This document shows positions 55,083 to 64,000 of a stretch of 64,000 nt of DNA, piece after piece (positions within the stretch are counted from its first letter, which is position 1; every line of letters begins with the position of its first letter). A model generated the notes under the pieces. That model saw nothing but the letters and a program-made list of their open reading frames with translations. It was not told the origin of the DNA and ran no database searches. The position numbers were made by a program, and so were the translations under genes. Source of the stretch: Onthophagus taurus (taxonomy: Eukaryota; Arthropoda; Insecta; Coleoptera; Scarabaeidae); NCBI RefSeq assembly GCF_036711975.1, contig NC_091972.1, forward strand, positions 7,259,001 to 7,323,000. The letters are read 5' to 3'.

Positions 55083-56257
55083 CTAATAAATAAAAATAAT
55101 GTATATAAAGTTAAACAAGTTTTTTTAAGCGTATATTAACTTAGAGTAAAAGAAAATGAAAGAAAATATGAACCATATTACATCATCGAAAGGTTTATAA
55201 CTTCGTTACTAGTTGTTCCCAGAAAGTTACCACCGACTGATAATAGCCGAGCTGTCGTGCTCTAAAAGTACAGGGTCCTGTTGAAATTTAATAACCGAGT
55301 CCTACGAGACTGCGCCACTGCTAAATAAATTACCAACTTTTGCTCAACGGTCGTTGGTTCAGTTCGGTCACGTGAATTAAACAAAGTCAATTTTTATTAT
55401 TTAATTATTAACCAACTTTTCCTTCTATATTTTTTACAAATCATAAACATTATTTCCGCAATAATATTTACGTAGCTAAGATATTAGCTACGTAAGATTA
55501 TTCCTTCCCGAAGTGATGTGGAGTATTGGTTATCTCCAAGACATGTATCACGGAATAATAGAATCTTTTAAATTATTTAAAACGACAGCTACAACGTGTC
55601 TGGAATGCAGCATTAATATTACAGAGATCTCCAAATGTCCAATGACTTTGAGGTTGAGCAGATTTTAGTCCACTACCTCATATGAATAATTTTGTAGAGA
55701 TCTTCGAATGAATCTATTAACTGCAAGAACTCTTGCAAAAACTTCGTCTTCAATCTGGTGCTAAAACTACGGTCAACCATCCGCTTTAAAAATAAGGAAA
55801 TATTGTTCATAATACCAAACATAGATATAGGAAAATATCTAACTATGCGAAATTAAATTCTGTTATACAAATAAGTTTTCTAGAGTTCTAGACAAAAAAT
55901 ATGTACGATAAAGGTTAGTATGCACCTTGAAAATTTGATCCAATTCATCTTACCAAAACTTTGAAAAATGTCGTGGCATAAATTTTGCACGTTTTGCCAA
56001 AACTGTGTTTTTTCTTTGACCTTAACCATCAGTTCAGAACTGGTATAGAAGAGGAGAATTCGAATGTTTCAAATATGAAGGAAGTACAAACACAGCATTA
56101 ATAACTGCTTTAAGAAGATTACTTAAATTGAGACTTCGAGTCGTATAACACGTAATATTTGAGGTCAAATTTGGTTCTGTTTAGAGGCAAATACTGAATC
56201 CAACCCAATTTAGTCGGATGAACTATTTACTAACTAAAAATAAAGCAAACTTCGCGA
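55083..56257. other. dpr intron or upstream DNA, no gene seen
   Basis: A stretch at 55235-55330 with CCGAGTCCTACGAGACTGCG has higher GC and short inverted similarity (GCTGTCGTGCTC... and CCTACGAGACTGCG), but I could not place tRNA-type internal boxes in it. Otherwise nothing recognised. Confidence 0.4.
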
Positions 56258-56580
56258 AACTAGAACTAACACTAGACTTAGAACTAGAAACATTCGGGTT
56301 TAGCCGCACGTCTCTCAAGACGGCTAAACCCGAATGATTCTAGTTCTAAGTCTTCTTGTGTTAGTTCTAGTGATAGTGCTAGTACAATACTAAAACTAAC
56401 ACTAGACCGAGAACTTGAAACATTCGGAGTTTGACGCATGTCTCTCAAGACGGCTAAACTCAAATGATTATAATTCTAGGTCTTGTGTTAGTTCTAGTGA
56501 TTACACTAGACCTAGAACTAGAAAGTTTTCCAAGTGTTTCTAGTTCTATGTCTAGTGTTAGTTTTAATTTTAGTTCAATA
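56258..56580. repeat. Array of three palindromic CTAGAACTAACACTAGAC-type units, copy 2
   Basis: Unit 1 (56258-56380): ACTAGAACTAACACTAGACT, AACATTCGGGTTTAGCCG, a CGTCTCTCAAGACGG centre, then the complement. Unit 2 (56390-56500) repeats this with a TTCGGAGTTTGACGC variant. Unit 3 (56503-56575) is shorter and lacks the CGGGTTTAGCC core. Each unit is an inverted repeat, so each could fold into a long hairpin. Homologous to 50704-50935. Confidence 0.85.
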
Positions 56581-58988
56581 AAAACATGCAACATAGTGAT
56601 ATCTTATGTTAACTAGAGCTATCTACCACTGTCATTAGAACAAACATTAGAGCTAGAAACATTCAGACATGTTGCATTTTATGATTTATGTCCCGGTTTC
56701 TATGAAAATATATTTTTGTGTATTGCATTTTAAGTGAAATTCACTGAATGTATAATTTGTTAGTGTCGGGACAAAACGATTTCGAGTTATACACATTTAA
56801 AGGATTCTAGTAATTCAATTATATCTTTTTTTCCAACTCTTGGACACGATATCATAAAAACTACTTGACCAATCTTATAAAATTTTTTTTACACACGTCT
56901 TCTTAACTCGGTCTTCATTCTTTCCACATAGTTTTTAAGTGGCTTGGAATTAGCCTTGTAGCGATTAAAATATTGTGGTTTAATCTAGTTTTGAAAGGAA
57001 AGTTGTGTCATCAACTTTACAAGTGTCTAAAAATATTGGTTTAATTAAACTACTGTACATCGATTTTACAAAGTTTCTATTCTTTATGACACGACCTCTA
57101 TAAAAAAAGTCATAACGAAACCAATAGAGCCTCGTAATTTTGATTAAAGCATTCTCATCCGCCCGATTTAGCTGGGTGTAATTTTGCCAGAAACGTTGTC
57201 GGGTGGGTCGTTCAATAATTCCTCGTTATCTGCAAACGTTGATTAACCGAACTCTACGGATTCGTCCCAGAATCGGGTAACAATGTCATTCTGGGCACGT
57301 GCAATTGCATGGAAATGCATCTACTTTTTAAATATATTATTTTAATTTTATTATTTTAAATAAAAATAGTTTCATCTTTCCAGATAGAGATCATATCTTT
57401 TGGTAATTAAAGAAAATGTTATAAAAACGGAATTTGTATATACAAAGAATATTCACCCTCAATTTACAGCTCGTCAACTTAAAATTGCCAAAGTCTGCGT
57501 TTGACACGGTTATTAACAGACCGTGAGAAGCAATTTTCGAACCGACAAAAAAATGTTAGAAAAACAAATTTGACATTGTATTTTTTTTTGTGAAAACATG
57601 TTATGAAAACGAGATATTGTTCTCACACGTTCACATATTACCACTAGAAATGTCCACCAGGAATAATAATTGTAGTTGTTTTCCGAAATAAATTACGCCC
57701 CGACTACAATTTCTGCCTGTAATACAATTGATGACTTAATAAATAACAACGCTGGGGAATCCCCCTCGACAAATAATTATTTATATTGTCGTTGCAGTCG
57801 CAATTTATTTCTGATTTATGTAACATCGAATCATTGGGTGAATTACCGTGTATGCTTTTTGTGATTAATCGCACATCCCTGCGTTTGGGGGCAGTATTCA
57901 TAATAATAATTATAATTGTACATTAATATTTGATGATTAATTTTGTCGTACTGTTTTGAATTCTCTAACATTTTATAAAGAGTTCAAACAAAACCGATTT
58001 AATTATTATCTCAAAATTGCTTTATTATAATAAAATCGATACAAATATTTTCGCAATGTGATTAAAATTAATAATAATCGGATTACATTGCAAAGATAGT
58101 TGATAAGATAATATAAAATTTGGAAAAAGCATTACAATGAAATGTAGTGAAAATATTATACCGTATCAAAACACCAAGATTATTAATTTAGACAAATGTG
58201 ATGGTTGAGTAACTTACAAGTAAATAGTTACATTCCTTGTCAATATGAATATTCCACAAACATAGATTTCTCAATAATGATGTTTATAGAGAAAATTTGT
58301 GGAAATAATATATACACGTGACCGTGTACACTTTGTTTGTATAACGTCCCGTTGAAATGGCCATTAACTAATAATCGAGGCGGAAATTACGAATGGTAGA
58401 CTCAAACATCAGTGGACCGAATTATGAATTTGATTGTTAGAATGTCATGAATGCACTAATTATGTCATGGAAATTGTGGATTTGGTCGATGCTCTTCCCG
58501 AATCATTCAACCTAACGGCCAGTTAGTCCACCTCTAACAATTCTCCAACAAACTCTCTAACGGTGAATCCATCGATTAATTTGTTTCGCGTTTACTGGGA
58601 TTGGGCGTGATTATCGATCTCTACCACCACATCCTTCTCCGCTTTAACAATAACCTGTACATTTAGATTAACAATCGATTTATTCATTTCTAGGTGAGGT
58701 AGACAAGGTTCCCTGGTACCCCATCACCAACGGTGAATGTATTGAATGTATTTGCACACGACAGGTTTACGTCACTTTTAATTTGCATTTGCGCCGGAAT
58801 ACGTTAAGCGAATGGATGCAATCCAGAATGGAGATGTAGAAGGGATGGGTTTTGAATTTGAGGTGGGGTAAATTAGACATTGCAGGAAATATAGGAAGAC
58901 AGGATGTCGATAAACCTGTGGGAATATCATTTGATTGTAATATCAATTATGTAGGTGGGGTATCTAATAAAAATAATTTAGTATGTTA
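56581..58988. other. dpr intron or intergenic DNA, no gene seen
   Basis: Scattered short frames (57676-57901, 58852-59043) have no motif. Sequence is AT-rich with no inverted ends that I could pair. Confidence 0.4.
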
Positions 58989-59222
58989 TAAATATTGTTA
59001 CAATCGCTCGGATTGCGTAACGATCTTAACACAATCTAAATGATTGGGCGAACGATCATCGATGATTTCATCCAAGACCAACTCAGGCCTTAAAATTAAT
59101 CCTCCTCACGCTCAAATCGCTACGCTACATCTCATCATCACGATTGCAACGACTCCACAATTGAATGTAGAGTATGTGAAGATATACTACAGAAATGATC
59201 CTGTGAAGTATGATCTTAATTT
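58989..59222 (+). repeat. Unclassified interspersed repeat, copy 2
   Basis: Shares ordered blocks with 38038-38260: GCTCGGATTGCGTAACGATC, CGAACGATCATCGATGAT, CTCACGCTCAAATCGC, ACGACTCCACAATTGAATGT and then a nearly identical stretch from GAGTATGTGAAGATATAC to AGTATGATCTTAA. Identity is highest at the 3' half, as in elements copied from a 3' end. Contains no tandem duplication at its 5' edge, unlike copy 1. Confidence 0.8.
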
Positions 59223-59721
59223 ATTCATTGTATCATCAACGTTGTGAGACAATAAAAATATAATGATTTTTATAAGAAGAGTCTAGCGCCATCTTGGAGA
59301 TAAAGTCTAATGTTATTGGAGACAGTTTTTATCTTTTCTAAATCAAAAGTGATTTTTATTTGATTTGTTTAGCATCAACATGTAACTTGTGGTTTTATAT
59401 GTATATGTAATAACGCCTCGTGACTAGCAATCGAGGATCGGGCGCAAGCGTATTTGAAAATATTGTTTTTTTAATCAAGAGCTCCAACGATCATGGGACA
59501 GGTACATGAAGTATGCATCTGCGATCGGCCAAATCATCCAATGATCGCGAACAAGCACGTATGGTCATGCCATTTAGCGCTTTGTATAATGGATTTGTAA
59601 AAGATCGATATGTCTGTTTGTTTCTGTTACTGAAAATGTGGGTAGTATTATTACAGAAGTAAAAACGTAGGAAAAGTAAAAAACTTTTTTGAGAAATAAT
59701 AATAAAATGTTTAATTTTATC

Positions 59722-59763
59722 AAGTATACATGTTTCGAAACTAATGTTTCATCTTCAGTACCT
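59722..59763 (-). ncRNA. Hammerhead ribozyme motif, left arm of the Penelope palindrome
   Basis: Exact mirror of the right-arm motif. On the minus strand, stem I AGGTA (59763-59759), core CTGAAGA, stem II GAAAC-ATTA-GTTTC, core GAAA, stem III CATG, TA before the predicted cut, then TACTT (59726-59722) completing stem I. Assigned by hand folding. Confidence 0.7.
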
Positions 59764-60112
59764 AAATTTAAAAGAAAATAAGAAACAATTAACAAATGTT
59801 AAACGGAACGTGTTAATACGGTAGGAGAAATCGGACTTTGAAAAAGTGAACTTACTTGGATTAATATACAATAAATGGAAAAATTATTAGGTAGTAGGTG
59901 GGGTTTAAAAATATATCAAGATATCCTTCTACTTTTCAACAGATAAAAAATTATTATCATAAATAATTTTTAAAAAATTATAAACAAAAAACCCTTTCAA
60001 CAATCTAGTCAATCTTGGAATACAAACATACAATAGGGGTGTGGTTTAAAAACGTTTTATGTCGGTACACGTACGGAATACAGAATGATGAAAAATTCTT
60101 TGAAGTAATCAG

Positions 60113-61330
60113 TTAAAATTTATGGTATAGGCGGGTGTATTTGTTATCTAATAATTCATTTAATAGAACATTGGTGTTATCCTTGGAATGTTTATAGATC
60201 TCATATTCTTCCAGTAAGTCCAACTTCAAAGATTTAGGTTGGTGATGAATGAGTTCTGTATTGTTAAGATTTATTTTATGATTAGTTTCATTAATATGTT
60301 TGAAAATCGCGGAATTTTTATCTTTATTATGTTCTTTGAAGCGTGTTAATAAATTTCTCCCTGTTTGACCTATATAAATTTTGTTACACTCACTACAGGA
60401 AATTTTGTAAACTCCATTGAGTAAGTGAAAATGAAATTTGTGTTTATTATTGACGAGGATATTGGAAATTTTAGTGTTGTTTTTAGTGGCTATGTATATG
60501 TTATGTTTTTTAGTTATGTGGTGTAATTGATTGATTATGGGGTTGTACTTAGATAAAGAAATATATTTAGGTGGCAGTTTGTAGTGAGGATAAACGAATG
60601 AGATGATTTTATTGTTATGTACTTTGTAGAAGATGGTTTGCATGTCTTTAATGTTATAACCGTTATTTAAGCCTATTTTTATGATATTACAAATTTCCGA
60701 ATTGAAATTTTCAGTGTTGAGGGGTGTGTTGATGGCTCTGTTGAATAGGAATCTAAACGCAGCCTCTTTATATTTGAAGCTGGTAAAGGAATTTTTAGGT
60801 ATAATTGTGTCTGTAGTAGTGGGTTTACGGAAAATGTTGAAAATGAGGGAAGAATTGGATAGGTTTTTGGAAATTTTTAAATCTAGAAAATTAATGCTAT
60901 TATTAACTTCTTTCTCAATTGTGTATTCGAGATTGCTGAGATTATTTATCAAATTAAATAGAGCTATAAAATTAGCATCAGACCCATCATAAAGAATGAG
61001 GATGTCATCAACATATCTACAATAGAATTTTATATATTTGGTGGCAAAATGATTTTTTAAGGAAAATAATTGATATTCTAAGTTGGAGACGTAAAATTTG
61101 CAAGAAGGCCAGACAAGGGGGAACCCATAGGTAAACCGTCTGCCATTTCGTAGAAATGGTCATTAAAAATGAAGAAATTTTGATTGGTTATGTTTTTAAG
61201 TATATTAATTAAATTATTTATATCATTATTGGTAATGTTTACTGGAAAATTATTATTATTGTAATCAGTCTTGTTAGAAATTAGAAAGTTTTTTATGATT
61301 TTTAAAGTTTCTTTGATTGGGACATTGGTA
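60113..61330 (-). pseudogene. Left-arm Penelope RT-endonuclease, frameshifted
   Basis: The C-terminal 279 codons (60952-60113) are identical in protein sequence to the right-arm copy, including the GIY-YIG nuclease. Upstream the minus strand still reads NLYTNVPIKETL and MADGLPMGSPLSGLLA, but at about 61100 the left arm has GCAAATTTTACG where the right arm has GCAGATTTTTACG, a one-base loss that breaks the RT frame. This arm keeps more of the 5' coding sequence but is not translatable as one protein. Confidence 0.85.
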
Positions 61331-61369
61331 TATAGATTTTTTATATAAAAAATCTATATATATCTATTA

Positions 61370-62530
61370 TTGTCTGATTACAATAATAATAATTTTCCAG
61401 TAAACATTACCAATAATGATATAAATAATTTAATTAATATACTTAAAAACATAACCAATCAAAATTTCTTCATTTTTAATGACCATTTCTACGAAATGGC
61501 AGACGGTTTACCTATGGGTTCCCCCTTGTCTGGCCTTCTTGCAGATTTTTACGTCTCCAACTTAGAATATCAATTATTTTCCTTAAAAAATCATTTTGCC
61601 ACCAAATATATAAAATTCTATTGTAGATATGTTGATGACATCCTCATTCTTTATGATGGGTCTGATGCTAATTTTATAGCTCTATTTAATTTGATAAATA
61701 ATCTCAGCAATCTCGAATACACAATTGAGAAAGAAGTTAATAATAGCATTAATTTTCTAGATTTAAAAATTTCCAAAAACCTATCCAATTCTTCCCTCAT
61801 TTTCAACATTTTCCGTAAACCCACTACTACAGACACAATTATACCTAAAAATTCCTTTACCAGCTTCAAATATAAAGAGGCTGCGTTTAGATTCCTATTC
61901 AACAGAGCCATCAACACACCCCTCAACACTGAAAATTTCAATTCGGAAATTTGTAATATCATAAAAATAGGCTTAAATAACGGTTATAACATTAAAGACA
62001 TGCAAACCATCTTCTACAAAGTACATAACAATAAAATCATCTCATTCGTTTATCCTCACTACAAACTGCCACCTAAATATATTTCTTTATCTAAGTACAA
62101 CCCCATAATCAATCAATTACACCACATAACTAAAAAACATAACATATACATAGCCACTAAAAACAACACTAAAATTTCCAATATCCTCGTCAATAATAAA
62201 CACAAATTTCATTTTCACTTACTCAATGGAGTTTACAAAATTTCCTGTAGTGAGTGTAACAAAATTTATATAGGTCAAACAGGGAGAAATTTATTAACAC
62301 GCTTCAAAGAACATAATAAAGATAAAAATTCCGCGATTTTCAAACATATTAATGAAACTAATCATAAAATAAATCTTAACAATACAGAACTCATTCATCA
62401 CCAACCTAAATCTTTGAAGTTGGACTTACTGGAAGAATATGAGATCTATAAACATTCCAAGGATAACACCAATGTTCTATTAAATGAATTATTAGATAAC
62501 AAATACACCCGCCTATACCATAAATTTTAA
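61370..62530 (+). pseudogene. Right-arm Penelope RT-endonuclease, 5'-truncated open frame
   Basis: 386 codons open to stop TAA at 62528 (first codon here is TTG, so the natural start is missing). RT blocks: DGLPMGSPLSGLLADFYVSN (about residues 45-64), YCRYVDDILIL with the catalytic YVDD (87-90) and NSINFLDLKISK. The GIY-YIG domain starts at about residue 286 with NGVYKISCSECNKIYIGQTG and RNLLTRFKEH; a Glu-rich LLEEYEIYKHS follows. This is the RT plus GIY-YIG order that defines endonuclease-bearing Penelope-like elements. The N-terminal third of the usual protein is absent, so activity is not expected. Confidence 0.88.
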
Positions 62531-62879
62531 CTGATTACTTCAAAGAATTTTTCATCATTCTGTATTCCGTACGTGTACCGACATAAAACGTTTTTAAACC
62601 ACACCCCTATTGTATGTTTGTATTCCAAGATTGACTAGATTGTTGAAAGGGTTTTTTGTTTATAATTTTTTAAAAATTATTTATGATAATAATTTTTTAT
62701 CTGTTGAAAAGTAGAAGGATATCTTGATATATTTTTAAACCCCACCTACTACCTAATAATTTTTCCATTTATTGTATATTAATCCAAGTAAGTTCACTTT
62801 TTCAAAGTCCGATTTCTCCTACCGTATTAACACGTTCCGTTTAACATTTGTTAATTGTTTCTTATTTTCTTTTAAATTT

Positions 62880-62921
62880 AGGTACTGAAGATGAAACATT
62901 AGTTTCGAAACATGTATACTT
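62880..62921 (+). ncRNA. Hammerhead ribozyme motif, right arm of the Penelope palindrome
   Basis: Hand folding gives a complete type I hammerhead. Stem I: AGGTA (62880-62884) with TACTT (62917-62921), one G-U pair. Core box CTGAAGA (62885-62891). Stem II: GAAAC (62893-62897), loop ATTA, GTTTC (62902-62906). Core box GAAA (62907-62910). Stem III: the self-complementary CATG (62911-62914). UA at 62915-62916 precedes the predicted cleavage. So short a palindromic stem III implies pairing between two copies. Penelope-like elements are known carriers of such ribozymes. Activity is not shown. Confidence 0.72.
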
Positions 62922-62983
62922 GATAAAATTAAACATTTTATTATTATTTCTCAAAAAAGTTTTTTACTTTTCCTACGTTTTTA

Positions 62984-63350
62984 TTTATTACTAGAGAAAT
63001 ATGGAGAATTTCATCCCATTTATTACAGAAGCTATATTGTCCTTCAAATGTGAATTTCGGTCGCTATTTTGAAAGTAGTTTACTTAGTAAGGTCATATTC
63101 AATTATAGTAAGTTAATGAAAAAAATTATAATGTAGATTATATCAAGTTATTTATTTTAAACAATAGATAAAAATATATATATTTAATAGATTTAGGGCT
63201 TAAAGTATGTAAAGGCGAATCCATCATCGATCCAACATCAAAGTAACTGGAAGCATACTAACTTCAGATATTTTGAACTTTTTAAGAACTTTTGTATATC
63301 TCAAGTTATTTTAGAAGATTCACTTTCAAATTTCCTCGAGTTATGTTAAT
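62984..63350. other. AT-rich DNA between the palindrome and the MITE
   Basis: No gene or repeat recognised. Confidence 0.4.
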
Positions 63351-63776
63351 ATACAGGGTGTATCAGGTGTAGTAGAAAATAATTGAATCGTTTTGCCATT
63401 CTTAAGATATGATACGATAAAGTTAAGGGTTTGAAAGTTTAAGTACTGCGTATAAAGAATTATACTAAGCAGGCTTTGCTTATGTATATAGCTTTAATTT
63501 GAGACATAAAAGTCATTTTTGAGGTATTCTTTTAGAGGTTGTTTACGTTATACCAATAAATTTATCACTTCTGTTTTATCACTCTTTAATGTGAAAGTTT
63601 ACAAAAATTTAGGTTTTAATAAATAAACTTGCTTAATTGTATTAAAAACAACAAAACTAGAAATATATCTTAAGAAGGATAAAGAATGGGACATTGTGTT
63701 AAAGAATTTTTTATTTAGAAAGAGGAGATCTATAACCCCTCAACTTTTCTTTACTCATACCTGATACACCCTGTAT
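63351..63776. repeat. 426 bp MITE with inverted ends ATACAGGGTGTATCAGGT
   Basis: The left end ATACAGGGTGTATCAGGT (63351) and its exact complement ACCTGATACACCCTGTAT (to 63776) are followed by a further diverged match. Flanks are AT-rich with TA on both sides. Interior has no open frame. Related TACAGGGTG-type ends occur in the CSPP1-like intron (14524, 16410) and a lone one at about 7527, suggesting a mariner-type family active across this region. Confidence 0.85.
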
Positions 63777-63920
63777 ATATATTATATAAATAAAGGATTA
63801 TGTAATGTAAATCGCTACCGTTATTTATTATAAACATATTTGATTCTAGTATCTCGGTATCAATCTATAGAGACACAATAATAAACATGTTCGCGGGTTA
63901 AAGTTAATTATAAAAGTTTT

Positions 63921-64000
63921 GCAACCGCTCGGATTGCGTCACGACCATGATCTAATCCCAAGAGATTAGACGAACGATCATCGATGACTTCATCCAAGAC
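63921..64000 (+). repeat. Unclassified interspersed repeat, copy 3 (cut by window edge)
   Basis: Begins TTGCAACCGCTCGGATTGCG then TCACGACC and reaches CGAACGATCATCGATGACTT before the window ends, following the same order as the copies at 37905 and 58989. Its first 30 bases are closest to copy 2. Confidence 0.8.

Larger units (their letters stand above)
59660..62983. mobile_element. Two Penelope-like retroelement copies forming a 3.3 kb head-to-head palindrome
   Basis: The left arm 59660-61344 (element on the minus strand) and right arm 61345-62983 (element on the plus strand) are near-identical reverse complements; the centre is the 20-base palindrome at 61335-61354. The outer ends match through CCTACGTTTTTA / TAAAAACGTAGG, after which similarity stops. 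The left arm retains about 58 extra bases near the centre, encoding KNLYTNVPIKETLKIIKNFL, a conserved RT block that the right arm lacks. The encoded RT (YVDD) and GIY-YIG nuclease place both in the Penelope group. Both are 5'-truncated. The near-identity points to one recent event or continuing arm-to-arm conversion. Confidence 0.92.

Noticed and set aside
55235-55330. Possible tRNA-derived SINE head
   Set aside because: No convincing A and B boxes or cloverleaf on either strand.
50704-56580. Regularly spaced repeats resembling a CRISPR-like array
   Set aside because: The units are palindromic with diverged arms and no unique constant-length spacers, and the genome is animal.

Overview
This window is AT-rich animal nuclear DNA, almost certainly from an insect. 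Genes have short GT-AG introns (about 49-70 bp) mixed with multi-kilobase ones, one gene belongs to the arthropod dpr immunoglobulin family, and much of the non-coding DNA is mobile-element debris. A beetle would fit, but nothing read here proves the order. Gene names below come from recognising protein sequence, not from a database search.

Layout. 3-7030 (+): the C-terminal 986 residues of a ZSWIM4/5/6-type protein, with a Harbinger-in-Tc1 nest in its last intron. 9597-10960: a small TA-flanked MITE and a decayed ZBED5-like hAT transposase. 12339-19650 (+): a CSPP1-like centrosome/spindle protein, with a mariner-like element in its third intron. 20417-21275 (+) and 23881-29662 (+): two RCHY1 (Pirh2)-type E3 ubiquitin ligases in direct tandem. 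The first ends just after its RING; the second is full length and has a decayed piggyBac element with TTAA and terminal inverted repeats in intron 4. 32761-34536 (+): an uninterrupted piggyBac transposase. 36043-37560: a decayed Tc1 element with long inverted ends. 38364-38717 (-): a small hydrophobic/secreted-type protein gene, head to head with ABHD2 (39299-45332, +). 45907-46781 (+): a TEDC1-like gene. 49751-50302 (-): a divergent PRL/PTP4A phosphatase. 52677-55082 (-): four exons of a dpr-family cell-surface protein. The rest, to 64000, is probably intron of that gene or intergenic DNA.

The most striking structure is at 59660-62983. Two partial copies of one Penelope-like retroelement (reverse transcriptase plus GIY-YIG nuclease) lie head to head and form an almost perfect 3.3 kb palindrome. 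Each outer end carries a sequence that folds by eye as a type I hammerhead ribozyme with a four-base palindromic stem III. Other repeats are an unclassified family with copies at 37905, 58989 and 63921, palindromic arrays built on a CTAGAACTAACACTAGAC-type unit at 50704 and 56258, and a 426 bp MITE at 63351.

The host genes do not form a pathway as a block. CSPP1, TEDC1 and perhaps ZSWIM belong to cytoskeletal or neuronal biology, RCHY1 to ubiquitin signalling, ABHD2 to lipid hydrolysis, PRL to membrane phosphatase signalling and dpr to neuronal recognition. I found no operon, CRISPR array, rRNA or tRNA gene.
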